NCBI GenBank assembly: GCA_009760855.2
Contig: WPIO01000002.1
Span: 8,858,501 to 8,922,500, forward strand
Reading direction: 5' to 3'
DNA: 64,000 bases
Origin: Cristatella mucedo
Lineage: Eukaryota > Bryozoa > Phylactolaemata > Cristatellidae
A program made the position numbers and the translations under genes. A model generated the notes under the pieces. It was not told the DNA's origin. It did not search any database and saw only the letters and a program-made list of their open reading frames with translations. This document shows, piece by piece, positions 11,766-25,100 of this stretch. Within the stretch, counting starts at the first letter, position 1, and every line of letters starts with the position of its first letter.

Positions 11766-13809
11766 GTTGTTTGCTGTCTCAGAATATTTGAGCGGGGCTT
11801 GTGAGGCTTTAGGGTAAATGTCGAAACAATACCAAAAATCACTGCGTGAGTTTATTTCTTATTTTGGCTGGATAAGTATTGCTATACATGTTTGATATTG
11901 CAGAAAATCAAGCGCCCGGACTTTTGATCACATGTATAGCAATATTTATACTAATTAAATACAAAATAAACTCCTTCAGTGATGTAAAAGCACAGCCTAA
12001 CTCACATTTACAATTTCGCGCTTATCTGCAAAGTGTTGGTCTAGTTACAGAATTTGCAAAGCGCAAAGCTAAACTGTAAATGAAGCTCTTTAAAAGTCAC
12101 AATTATGCCCTTCAACAAGCTGCAAACATGTACCTCGATGTACTAAGGTTCAACAATCTGGGCCACAAGTCGCATATGATCGGTAATTTGTTATTTGTTG
12201 ATATGCCGCCTCCGGTTTATTTCTCGCTTAGACATGGTTTGCATAATTATTTTTCTTTTTTTTTGGAAATCGTGAAAACCTCCAATTCATTTCTAATACG
12301 TTTGTTATATAAAAATTATCTTATTTTAAAATTTGATTGCAGGACCATTTTTTAGCCTTTTCTGTATTTACCCTAATAAGCTGGTACTATTTGGTACACA
12401 CACTTATTAGCCGTCTTGTGCAATTTTGTCTCTCCCCCTTCCTTTGGCATAATCGTAGATATGCCATGCATCTGTCACGAGCACGGAGGCTATTAATCTA
12501 GCATGCCGAGCGGCAAGTGTGCTACCTAATCTTGTGCCCCTCCTACAGTGCTTTATTACCCGTACTGTTGACATCTCCCTCCAGTGCTGTTGCTATGCCG
12601 GCTGCCCTCTCCCATCGCTCCCCAGCTTAACTGAAAGTTCGTCGTTTTTGCTGGTATAAGCTCCAGTACTGCTCTCAGGATGCATCACTTAGCATGATGT
12701 GCATATGTTCATAGTTATAACTAAATGAACTACACTTATTTCGGCGCTTCTTATTTCTTGTGTGGGGTACAATTTAAACGATGCAGATGGAAAACGTAGA
12801 TCTAAACTGAGCCTGGTGTGTACTCAGTGCACAGGCAGCAGTATTACCAGGCAGCAAAGGCAATTATGCATGTGCACACACACAATAGAAGAAAGTGAGA
12901 CATGGATATCGGGCCTCATGGACAGTGACCGACAGTGCTTGGCACATGGCACCAGAAAAACCGGCTACATTGGACTGCTCGCATGCACTAGCAGCAGCAC
13001 AAACTTCTGCCAAGACTTCATTTGCCAAGATTCAGCTCTGTTCTGATATCTGCCAGATAGCATGCTTGTGCTAAAGTCCCTTTTGGAGCTAGCATGCATA
13101 ATCCCATCGGCGATCTTAAAGAGATATAAAATGCGTGCGAATACGGCATTGTCAAAAGCTTGCCGAGCTCAAGTAATGAGAATTTTGTCCGAACCTGGGT
13201 GGAGCCTTGTCACAGAGGCTGCAGCAGGCTGCAGTAGCAGAAATCGCTGGCTATGCAACAAGAACTTTAATGAGGAGCAGACAGAGCTGCGTGCAAGCTG
13301 TCTTGCTGCTCCCACGGCTCACCATGGAAAGTGCACACCCTTTCGTTCAAGTGCAGGATTTAGACAGGCCAGTAAAGCCTTCAGAAAGCTGTGCTCACGT
13401 TTGCAACTAGACCGAAATCTGCTTCCGGTGGCTTGCTTCAGCTACCGAGGGCAGGTTACCGCCATGTTCTAGCCCACATACGGTGAAGTCAGCAGCCGTG
13501 TCGTTCAATGTAGCTGATAAGCAGGTTTTTGGTGGCTTTAGCTGGAACATTTTAGACACGTGTTAGACTGAAAATATTTAAAAGAGCATATTTATTAAAA
13601 GGATGGGATGGTTTGCAAAGATTTACCAGCACCGTTTAGGAAAACATCACAGCAAGCACGCTTTAGGAACCAGAGACCATAAGGAACTATCTAAGCTCAT
13701 TCTGTTAAAACATTATTAGCTCTGCGGAACTTTCAGTCTGTATGCGTGCTTGAAAGACTGTACACATGTGATATCTAGAGTTGTTTCTGTTTATTTGCAT
13801 AAGTACATA
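11766..13809. other. No recognised gene; AT-rich then mixed intergenic DNA
   Basis: Frames of 90-136 codons (11879-12355, 12762-13046, 13062-13472) overlap one another in different frames and match nothing I know. 11,820-12,400 is notably AT-rich. Confidence 0.35.
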
Positions 13810-14680
13810 TCATCAGGCTTTTCTTCTTTCTTGCGCCTCTCATCACGCCTGGGCATCACTGGCACTGTTCTGCAATGGTTCAGGTCCTATCTCTGTGGGA
13901 GACTCCAGAGTATTGATGTGAATGGACAAAGATCATCCGAGGTACCTCTGAAATATGTGGTACCTCAGGGCTCCGTGCTTAGTCCTGTTCTTTTCACGGA
14001 TTATACTCTCCCTCTTGCCGATGCGATTGCCGAGCACAATCTAGGCTTTCACTTCTATGTGGATGACACTCAGTTGTACCTTTGTTTTGATTTCTCCCAG
14101 CACGTCGAATTCTCTCAACTCCCTTGCTGCGTGTATTGATGACATAGGCACACGGATGGCAGCAAATTTTCTTAAATTAATGATAGAACTAACTTACTAG
14201 TTATGGGCAAACCAAGTGTGTTTCAGAAATTGGCAAGGCTAACGCTCAAAATCGGCTCTACCAGCATATCTCTTGTTGAATCTGCACGAAATCTAGGTGT
14301 CATGTTCCAATGTGACCTTTTGTTAGACGACCACATCAACTCCACAATCAAGTCTGCCTACTTTCAGCTACATAAAATTGCTAAAATTCGGGCTTGTTTG
14401 GATAAGGATACCACACCTAAGTTGGTCAATGCATTTGTGATATCCCGTCTTGACTGCTGTAACTCACTGCTCGTTGGTCTACAGGCATGTGCAATCAGGC
14501 GCTTACCGCTGGTGCAAAACTCTGCAGCTAAGCTTGTCAGTAATCCTGTCCTCTGTTGACTCATGCACGTTGTGGAAGTATTCTCAGTGGATAAATGCTT
14601 TAAGGACTAAAAGCTTAGCCCCCAGCTACCTGCGGTATTCAAATGCAAAGCCCCCCAACAGTGGTTCCGTGTAGGAGTTT
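13810..14680 (+). mobile_element. L2 LINE fragment (RT to C-terminus)
   Basis: Contains SSRLGITGTVLQWFRSYL, motif B (PQGSVLSPVLF), an altered motif C (FYVDDTQLYL, V in place of A), then ELLVMGKPS-equivalent and ACLDKDTTPKLVNAF. A frameshift lies near 14110-14140 and the 3' end is lost after LVQNSAAKLVSN. The sequence across 14190 keeps the frame that the 37-39 kb copy lost. Confidence 0.85.
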
Positions 14681-15824
14681 AAGGTAGCACTGTAGGCCAA
14701 ACTGGTTGTATGCCTCTGCGGTGCTCAGCTTTCCCCCCACACAGAGTTGGTGGCAAATGTACAGGCAGGCGACAGAAACTAATAGAACACGTGCTGAGCT
14801 TTGGGAGAATACTTCGTGCTGTATAAGAATTACTTGACGAGTACTCTGGCAGCCTTCTAGTTGCAGCTTCATTTACTGCTATACGGGACTTCAAATAACA
14901 GCATCTAAGTAAAGCTTACTAAATCATGAGCCTATAAGTACAGGAAGGAGTTCTATTTACCAGACTGTTTAAGAACATCGTGTAAATAATCCAAACACCG
15001 GCAGGATATCCCACGAACAGCTGAGACAAGGTCGGTCAAGGGTGGTCGATAGTAACCTAAGTTACCTAAGCTAGGCCGCAGCATATTGCATCCGTGCCGA
15101 AAATGCTTTCGAATGCAAAATATCACCAGTGCTTTAGCGGGTTACAGGGAAATAGACAACACACCAGTTGAAAAATACGTTTGTTCTCTTTTGAACGTTT
15201 TTTCCAATATAATTTGGTTTTTCTGTGCCTGTACCTGAATGAAAGCATACTAGTTTTAGTACGCATCAATGCAGCAATTAATACGATGCGTTTCGTCTGA
15301 GCCATTGGCCGTAGGCAGTGCTTTAGTAGCAGAAATTCCTTGTCTCGAGCACTGGCTGTATCTGTACCTCTTGTATATTTTACATGTGCTGTCATAAGTT
15401 CAAGCAAGCCACCATGATTACTCGAAGGGACACCGATTTTGAAGGAGAACTTTCCTATATCGTTTTCCAGACCCTGCTTTACACTAAGAGTCCTAGCTAA
15501 ACATGTCGCACTTCAGTATTTAGTGATTCAATGAGTATTATGCTCATAGTATGTAACTTTGCCTAAATTTTTTTAATCACTTTTTTGTCCAAGTGTTGGC
15601 ATGGTTGCCACTGTCTAGGACATAGTTGTGGAGCCAATTCTCGCGAGCAGTAACGAAGAGCCTCAAACAAGAAATAAGCTGAGATTGAATGAATTAGAGC
15701 ATGCATAAAGTTTATGGTGAGTTCAGCTCAGTGCTGATAATTAGCCTTGGCAAAACAGCTAGCAGAGAATGCAGTGATCTGGCATTACTCCTAAATTCTC
15801 TTATTGACCGCACGGTGTACTTAT
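14681..15824. other. No recognised gene
   Basis: No coding or repeat signal that I can support. The frames present are short and overlapping. Confidence 0.35.
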
Positions 15825-15905
15825 TGTAATAATAATAATAAAACATTTGATATAGCACCCACAGAGAACTCAATCTCTATCTAGGCACTTGAGATTTGCT
15901 GAATT
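15825..15905 (-). mobile_element. L2 tail (extreme 3' end only)
   Basis: An AAT run followed by the decayed family stem-loop (TATAGCACCCACAGAGAACT ... CTAGGCACTT). Confidence 0.75.
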
Positions 15906-16017
15906 TGGACGGCTGTCCTGTTTCTAGATAACATCCAGCTAGATCTCACAGCTATCGTGTATCTCACAGCCATAGTTGAGCATGTACTCTGATTACCTCG
16001 GTGCCCTCAATATAAGC

Positions 16018-16075
16018 ATAAGGCGGTTGGTTGCTTTTCACGACCTCGGCCCTGAGGTCGTGAAGTTACTGATAT
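16018..16075 (+). mobile_element. tRNA-derived SINE head fragment
   Basis: AAGGCGGTTGGTTGCTTTTC plus ACGACCTCGGCCCTGAGGTC corresponds to the tRNA-like head of the SINE seen complete at 58150-58315 in the opposite orientation. Confidence 0.45.
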
Positions 16076-16781
16076 TTGGCTAGAGGCGATGAAAAACAGT
16101 CTTAATTTTTTATTTGTAAGTGGTAAGCCGAATACGTCCTGATTTGGGAAACAGTTCCTTAGGCTCCTCAATTCCTAGACTATCAGGAAACGATTTCGTT
16201 CCTTGCCTGAGTTATCGACATCTTTTATCGATTCGATAATTGTAATGTCCATTGCTGCGCATGTGCAAAATGAGACGTTTTCAAAGAAACAGTTGCTGAA
16301 TAAATGCCTTGGCCAACGGTACAATTGTATTTTCCAAAGCACAATCCGTGGCATGTCCAACAAATCTGTGTGCACCATTGCCAGATGCTGCAGAAAATAG
16401 TCTGGGGGTAGCTATCAGAGCAGGCTGCCTTTAATTGTTTTCTGGTCATTGCAACCAAACCTAGTTGATGACTTCAGTCATTTGTTCCTTGTGTCATTTT
16501 GCAATCCTAATCGTGTCTCTAGGTATCATTTTGGTAAATTGTAGCTTATAGCAAGTCTCAGGGACCAGGGTTCCCTTCCCGTGAGTGAATACAGTGAATC
16601 TCCCTGTATGCAGCGTCCATAAAAAACTGTTATGGAGCTTCCGAACCCTATAGCCGTTCATTTCAGCCTCTCACCTATGGGCCAGCCTAGTTAAAGATCC
16701 GATCCCCTTCACAAGCTCCTAGATACCTTTGTGAGTGTGGACGAGTTGACACTATCGCCTATATACAGCAGAAGCTTTCTT

Positions 16782-16836
16782 GGATCAGGTCCATGACATG
16801 GACCATGACATAAACTCCATGACATGGACCTGATCC
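16782..16836. repeat. Strong hairpin / inverted repeat, 21-bp arms
   Basis: Arm 16782-16802 (begins GGATCAGGTCCATG) and arm 16816-16836 (ends CATGGACCTGATCC) are reverse complements with one mismatch across 21 bp, separated by 13 nt. Confidence 0.95.
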
Positions 16837-16939
16837 TGTCATTCGCCGTGTAGCCTTACGACCGGATGTGACAAGTGATTTGAAGTATTTCTTTGCCACA
16901 AATAGGGTTGGCTGCCTGCTGATATTGGTATGTAAACAA

Positions 16940-17110
16940 GCTTTAGGATCGGCTGAATCAACAGCCTCATTTATAGGGCAAATGGGTTGCATAGTTCCCC
17001 AAAACCCTGAAAGCAGTGAGCACTAACAAATCGCCTGATGTATACTCGAACCCACGATCTAGTCGTGACATGTGGGCACCTTACCGATGGGCTTAGACCC
17101 AGTAGCTAGG
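16940..17110 (-). mobile_element. Degraded tRNA-derived SINE
   Basis: AATCAACAGCCTCATTTATA body at about 16958 and a B-box-like CTCGAACCCACGATC near 17045 on the plus strand (head on minus). The middle has diverged. Confidence 0.4.
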
Positions 17111-17334
17111 AGCACAATCGCTACGAGCAACCTCGTAACCAAGAAGCTGTGCGGTCACCCAGCAGGCGAGCATGCTGCTGTTCAAGCTCGCCGGTAATGG
17201 ACATCGCCACGCGCATCTGTGTGCACCGAATCTTCCCTACTTATTGAATGTAAAGCGTTCGATGGCCTTCGATGACGATTGTGAACCCAGCAGGCAGCCA
17301 GACGAAAGAAGACGAAAGTAACCACATTTGCATG

Positions 17335-17508
17335 CTGACCCAGTGCATGTAACCCCTAACCATGTTATTCATTTTGTTTGTTTTTCAAGCATGATTTTAC
17401 TTACTATTCTATTGCGTATCACTTTGCAGCAAATGTAAAGCGCCTAGAAAGAGATTAAGTTCTCTGAGGGCGCTTTATCAAGTGCAATATTATTATTATT
17501 ATTATTGA
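17335..17508 (+). mobile_element. L2 3' end copy (5'-truncated, ~170 bp)
   Basis: Runs from CAGTGCATGTAACCCCTAAC through GCAAATGTAAAGCGCCTAGA to GGGCGCTTTATCAAGTGCAA and an ATT run. It is well preserved, with an intact terminal stem-loop. Confidence 0.9.
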
Positions 17509-17910
17509 AAGTATCGACCCTTTTCGCTGTACCCACTTCTTCCCGTTGGCCTCGGGCTGAACGGTTCGGCTTGGTTGCTGCACTAGGTTGCTGCATTATT
17601 GTGCATACTATATATAGTGCCCATTATGCAGAGGTCTACTAGCGCCCATTGATTTGATGGCTCTTTCTGCTCCACGTTTCCAGCTCACCGGCTGTATTTT
17701 TATCGGTTGCAGACTTCGGCGATCTTTTCGATGACGACGACTTGTCGTGAGCAACGAATTCGCAAGTGCACAGCAGCGGGGCTTAGCAACTGCATTGCAA
17801 ATGCTGGCACGAGGCGGCCTCGATTGCCTTTGATGTCCATATAGCGATATAACGCCAGCTCAGTGCTGAATACGATGAGGCTGGGACGAATCTGATCAAT
17901 TGCCTACATC

Positions 17911-17916
17911 TTTATT
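17911..17916 (-). terminator. Probable poly(A) signal of the MFSD1-like gene
   Basis: AATAAA on the minus strand about 435 nt after the MFSD1 stop codon (18352). It is the first canonical hexamer I found downstream, so the 3' UTR would run from 18351 to about 17,890. Nothing else gene-like lies in that interval. Confidence 0.5.
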
Positions 17917-18351
17917 TAGAAAAAAATATTGCTCTTATTTTTTCACGTTGACTTCAAATCTCATCTCACGCATCTCACGCGCTGGCTGAGCGACGGCACC
18001 ATGCAGGCTGGTGGCAAGATGGCCACGTAGAGGCCGACAAGCGCAAGAGCATTGCACAGCATACAGCTACTCCAGCTGCACTCACGTTGTGCAAACGAAA
18101 GCATCGCCTCTGCAAGGAGGAGGGCAACCAAGGTCCGTCAAGTAGCTTCCGGAGAACGCCAGCCAGTGAACAGTGGCGTTGCAAGCAGCAGCTGATTGCC
18201 TAGCCAATGTGCCGAGCAGCTACCGCCATATGGCAGGAGGGGCCCAAGTGCTCTCCCGTCTGACTTTCGAGCCGAGCAGCAGCTAATCAACAAGTGGCAA
18301 GTGGCGCATCTTGCCATTCACTACTCCTCCTTTTTCCACCCGTTCCTTCGG

Positions 18352-20892
18352 CTAGCTTTTCTGCTCGGCCTTCTTGTTTCTCTGCCACGCCGTCAGGTTG
18401 AGCGAACCGCCCTTGGCGGCATTGTAGAGGTACAGGCAAGCAGCGGCAACGAAAGCGACTGAAAACGCAGAACGGCATAAAGCTACCAGGAGCAGCATCG
18501 GCAACGCTTTAGCGCACGCTCGGCCTGCCAAAGCCGCCCAGGTCTGACCACCTGCCGTTTCGTTTGCATCGCCCTGAAAGCCAGAGACCATTGTGATATT
18601 GCAAACATGCACGAGCATCGATGCCAGCTGACCAAACGTTGATGAGTGTACAGTCAACCATTAAGTAGGTGAAGGTCGGGCTTTTCTTTTCCTAGCATGC
18701 TGCTGACTAGTCACTTAGACATAAACAGACGAGGACGAACCGAGTCCTACCGCCTTATCAGGCAGGACAGGCAGGAATGTGCCACACACAGTCAGGTACA
18801 ATCCTTTGCTGAGACCGGGCGCATTCAGTTCGCAGGTCCCCGAAGCATTGAACTAACAACCGACTGACATCACGACGTGCTCTGACTTTAAAAGAGACTA
18901 AAACCCACATGACTTATGCCGTATAATTATTATTACTAATCTATTATTATAATATATATATATATATATATATGCAATTTTTAAAATAATTATTACACAT
19001 CTACGCTCGTGAAATATCACAAGAAAAGGCACGCCGTAAGAATGACCACACGTCAGCGACTTGTGATTTGGGATTGACAACTTATTTGCATTCAAAATTA
19101 TGCAGGTTGAATGTTATTAATATTAGTACTGCCACCGAACACCCCCTCCAATGCAAAGATGAAGCTGACACTTCAGCTGCTTGGTGGGCACATACACAGC
19201 AGTGCTCTAAAACTGGAGGTCGGACGAGTCAACAGCCTCATTTAGTATCCACCAGCTGGAAGAGCCTTAGAAGGTATCGCCACCACCTCAACTTGCAATG
19301 CGAAATAAAGATGCCTGCTTCAGGATTCGAACCTGACTAATACCTGGGCCGTGAAGGAAACAAGCACCTGACCAATGGCTAACACGAAAAGGGGCAACTA
19401 CAAACTCTTCACGTTCTGCTGTAGCTCACACCACCGTCTTTTTATTTCCTTATTCGATCTCGTCCTTCGACCGTCACTTTCGTCACTTTCATATTACTAA
19501 GCGCTTACCACCACATGCTTGGCATCTCGAGTGACATCAGCAGCCCGACCCCTCCCCGAATCGCCGGCCAACTGGGTGTGCAAAAAGTCAATTAGAGGCC
19601 GGTTTGGCACCGACTTACCACACAGCCAAACCAGGAAGAACACCTCAAGCACCAGGTAGCCTTTGGAATCCACTATGGTGCCAGCGACCAGTGCTATGAC
19701 GGCGAGCCCGAGGTTCTGCAGTGACTGCATCCTGCGGCGAATGGTAAGAGAGTCGTCGTTAGACGTTGGCGCCACCCGCCAACACGAAGGCGGGCAAGGG
19801 GTGGCTGCAATCGCTCACTGCCACGGCGGGAGGGCAATACTCACAGCCCGTAGGCGGTGCCCAGCTGATTCTCGGGAATGATGAGCGCCACCAGAGGCCA
19901 GAGAGCGCTGGCCAGCACCGAGTATGCGAGGCCCATGATCACCATGCCAACGAACGGCGTGAAAAACGTGAATGCCATCAGAGCGTGACAGCCGAGGGTG
20001 AGAATGATTCCGGCCATCACCCAGAACAAGTTCTTGCCCAGCTTGTCGATGAGAAATCCGAACACTGGTGAGGCAGCCGCAGATAAGATGTACACGAGGC
20101 TGAAAGGGAAACGAGCTATAATGACAATGATAGTAGCAACCAATAATATAATAATTATTATCGTAGCAGTTAGCAGGCAGAACAATGCCGGTAAGGCTTT
20201 CACGCCTTTTATATAAACAAAGCTGTTAAGTCAGCTATTATAATAATGTATTCCATGTGCATCGATCGGCATTCGGGTCTCAGTGCGCAGATGCTATACT
20301 GTCAAGACATGGGACAGAACTAATGCCGAGTGACGACTTTTTCACATGATCAAATTTTCCTCCGGTGTGCACAAAACTGGCTCACATCAAGCTCTGACAC
20401 GAAAAATAATTCAGTGCATACGCCTCTGCACACACTCAGAAACTGACACGTGGAGCGCTCAGCAACAACAGCAGCATGTACGGTGCTGCATAAAACTTTC
20501 CCGCATCCTGAGAGTCAACAGAAATTTCGACCTTTGCACTTCTACAAAATCAAGGTCAGAATACTACCAAAATATTAATATTTGGATGCAACACATTTTG
20601 CAAATTGTGCATGCCTACTAGGCACGAAAAACGTGTAGAATTAACTTGTTTGGCGGTCTTCAGTAATTTTGGAAAAATTTACAGTTATCAAGAGTAGTTT
20701 TTGGTAGTACCACCAGAAGACGCTAAAGTAAGAACTTACGTGTGTGCCAAGTATTTCCTTCTCAAAATGCATTTAAACGACTGTGTTCGGTACTTCTTCA
20801 GAAAAGATGTGAGACCTCTGATTTTGTACACGCACAAATGTAGGCCCGGTCTAATTTGAGACTATATAAGAAATACTTAGTGTATAATAAAG

Positions 20893-20923
<31 letters not shown>

Positions 20924-22084
20924 TATACATATCTCCAACTATATCTCCTAATAAAAAGCAGAGAGCATTCGAAGAAAACTGCTTCAGAAGCCTTGGCAGA
21001 CACCAAAGAGCCAAAACCATAGTGATCCACATGTATTAAAAGATTTCTATCGCTGTTATGAAAAAGTGGTTTAATTTAGTACACATCTTTGGAAAACTAA
21101 GGGTTGAGACCGAAGGAATAATTTAAAAGAATTTCTAAATTCCTAGTTTATGAGAAAACGCTGATTGGTGGCTTTCCTTTCTGCCTGTAATAGATTTCTT
21201 GCACAGTTTCGAACAATGCCAGGCTTACTGTTGTGCGCATTCCAATAGCAGTATGTATTTTTAAAGTGGTGGATGCTTGGTGCATCCAGTAAATCTTAAT
21301 CGCAGTGCTCAGACGGTGCTACAAAATAATAAACTTCAAAAATGGTGACTGTATCGGAAGCAAGAAATCGTGCCAGATACTGCAAAGCAGGGGCATTTTT
21401 TTTATGTTTGCAACTGGTAAAAAAAAACCAAGTTGGTAGCATGGCATGATTTGTTAACAATATGGCTAGCTCATGCGAATCCTGTGCATTAGTAAAAACC
21501 TACAAAATGCTGAAAAGTTTAATGGCATGTCTTGATCCCCCGGGTATACACATTTTTGTGCCAGCACTTTGTCCACCGTGTGTGGTATCTGAAGATGGGC
21601 CGGAGACATGGTACCTTGCGACTCGCGTGCAGTTCAGGGTGGATTCACTTTGAGAAGTGATTCAAGGTTTCAATAATCAATATCAGAATGAGCCAGTGCA
21701 GCCGACATTGCATCTGCGGCTGTCTGGCCACGCTTCACAATAGGTTAACCTGACAACACAATCGTCTAAGCAGGCCAATTCGACCAAGAATTCAGGTACA
21801 AAGCCACTGTGACCAGCATCAGCACAGACGTTTGGCACTTAGTGACTGATCGCAGGGTTTGCATCTCAAGCCTCATCCATGTAGTGCATCCCATGTAGTG
21901 CAGCAATTCGCCAACTATGAATGGGGGGCCTGCAATGCATGACCTCAGGAACCTAGCCACGTATGCCACGAATCGTATGCCTGCTGCAGCAGCCAAACTC
22001 AATGCCCGTGTTCTTTACACTTCCTTTCTTCATTCCTCACACAGTGTTGTGTCAGAAAACTCAGCTGCGTTTTGTGCACATCCT

Positions 22085-22147
<63 letters not shown>

Positions 22148-25100
22148 CCCGAGCATGTCTGTGTGTGGCTTCGTGCGTGTGTTACCATCTTCTGATCTGC
22201 CGGTGTTTTTCCTGTTCTGGCCTCTCCCGGTTTCTGGTGGCGGACGGGGTCTGACCACTCCGCTAAAATAGTCCACTTGATAGCCGTCAAATGCCTTTCT
22301 TCACACACTGACATGCTCTCTGCATGCCTACCAAGACTTCCTGGTCGTGCCTGAAGAAGTGAAAAGGAATGCTCCCTCGGTTTACTACTCACTAATTGTG
22401 CTCACACTCTGAAACTACCACTGAAAAGACGACCACGCCAAGTTAACCCGGTCTCAGGATGACATATAGATAACAGTGTCTCTTAAAACACCGCCATGTA
22501 CGCCAGTCAGAATAGGGCAGTCAAGACGCCTGCCTTCGGTGAACCCTCTCTTATCCCCTCATCACAGTCCCAAGATCAACCAGTCAAATAATTCATTTAC
22601 AGAGTAACAGCAGCGTGGCTAGAGCTTTGCTTAATAATAACAATATTAATAATACATTTGTACAGCACTCTCAGAAAACCTGAGTTTCTTTCTAGACACT
22701 TTACAGATGCTGTATAGAAAGCGTTACCATTTAATTGGTGGTAACATCCGCAAGCAGGTACATACACACGAAGGAGGGATCACAAAGACGCACCAAATGC
22801 AGTAATAAACATGTGTATTTTAAGCTTCTTTCTAAATGTCATCATGTCAGGGGAGGTTGTGACATGCGGTGGTAGTGAGTTCCAGGATTTTGGAGCATAG
22901 GAAATAGAGGCTCGGTAACAAACGGTTTCAAGGTTCGCCGATTGGGAGCATTAGCCTTTCCAATTTCTGAATCATACTTGGTTCGCCCATAACTAGTAGG
23001 TTGGTTATGTCGTCATTCAATATACGAAAGTTTGCTGTCATCCGTGTGTGGATATGTGCAATACATGCAGCAAGGATGTTGATAGAATTCGATGTGCCGG
23101 AGGGATCAAAGCAAAGCTACAACTGAGTGTCATCTGCATATAGAAGTAAAAGCCTACATTGTGTTGGCAATCCCATCGGCAAGAGGGAGAGTATACACTG
23201 TAAAAATAAGCAGACAGAGCACAAAGCCCCGAAGTTCCCTGTACTTAAGTAGTTCCTCGGATGATCTTGTCGGTTCACATCAATACTCTGGAGTCTCCCA
23301 CTGAAACTGGACCTGATCCATTGCAGTGCAGTGCCAGTGATGCCCAGGTGAGATGATGAGAGGCGCTCAAGAAGAAGCTTCTCTCTGCTTCTGCACTACC
23401 CACACAGGCCAGCAGCCGTTGGCTCTGCCTTGTATCCCGACAAGCAACAAATATGACCGAGAATGAATGGCAGCTCCTGCAGCAGGGCGATTCTTAAGCT
23501 GAGGCAAATTCGGAACAGAGTCGCAGGACTTCGGACTCAACCAATTCTATTGGGCAAACCGTGACACAAGATCAGGTGTATCTTCGAAGTTAACACGGGT
23601 CACTACAGCAGGCAGCTGTTTGGGCACTCAAACGAGCAGGTGATCGTCATAGCCGGAAACACGTGACTGACAGCAGCAGCTGATTCCCTGCTGCGGCACC
23701 AGTCCAGAAGCCGGACGCTCTGCTGTTCTAGGCCTATACCATGAAGCAAGTAAGGCAACTATAAAAAGTTCAGGTTGGCAGACGATCCGAAAAAAGTCTG
23801 ACACCTGGCCAATACCTGTTGCAGATGCTTGCTTTGCTGTTCGGAAGGTTAAACTTCATTTGGAAGAACACCCTACAAATTACAGCAAAAAGACCGGTGA
23901 ATGAACCGGGTAGAGAATTCTGCTTAGGGTCTTCGTCTGCGCAGCTGCAACAGCAGGCACTAAACCAAGCAGGAACATTAAAGCGTGCTAAGTCAGCAAA
24001 CGGCATTGCGAAAACAAGCTAAGCATAAGTCATAACTAATAAGGCTCTTCTGAGGCTATATAAGTGATGCTGTTGAATCAGCTGACCTTGACTTTACTAT
24101 CAAGCATCGACTTAGCATCAAGATTGTCTCTCTGGCCTCTAGGTTGCTTTTTGTGTTTGTGACATCGATTCTAGTTTACTGGAATTTCTTTTCTTCCAGA
24201 CTTCCGGCCTGTTAATCATCTGCAGCTGGTGCAAAACTCAGCAGTTCGTCTGGTCTGTCGCAAACGGCATAGCTACCACATCACACCGTGTCCGACTTTT
24301 GTCTGGGCTTCACTGGCTCCCAAGCAAGCAACGAATCGACTTCAAGATCCTCTCAGACCTGCAGGTAGCTTCACTTGGTTGCACCCATCCGGACCTCCTT
24401 GCTACTCCTGTCCTGTGCTCTCGAATCACCCGCTCCTCTTCTTTCTGCCGGCATGACGTTCGAATTAAATTGAAATCTCTAGGTGATCAATGAGGCCTTC
24501 AGTTCGTATGCACCGACAGTCTGGAATTCACTCACTCTGGAACTCTGCTTGCAGCAGCAGCAGCCAACCGAAGATTGCTCACTGAAGCACTCGAGCCCAT
24601 GACCTGGGTCGTTGAGTGCGAGCATGCAACCCCTGGTCTAAGACCCGGGTGGGCGCCACCGGAAAGCAAGAGTGCTGTCCAAATGGGAGGGGGGACCTGT
24701 TCCTTCGACATAGGGAGGCCAGCTCCACCGATGGCAAGCTGTCAGTAAATGGTGCTAGGCATCGCATTTCACTGTCCTCACCTGTCCCTTCTCCAAACTT
24801 TACTTGCTTCGCTCTGCCTTCTCCAACAAAGAGTGTGTGAGAAGCAAGCAAGGGGCCACGGGGGGGGGGGGGGGGGGGGGGGGGGGAGGAGTGACGCGCG
24901 AATGGACAAGCGCGCCCGGCACTTGCTGCGCCCACTCACAATCCCAGATCGATGAACGGGAAGACGGAGACGTAGTAGGCTACGCAAATGATGCACACTA
25001 TCCAGAGTGGCACGGAGCGAAGGAGCGTGATGAAGTCTTTCAGCTTGGGAGCATCGCCTTTGAACGAAAACCTAGTATGTGTACTGAGGTGAGATTTAGA

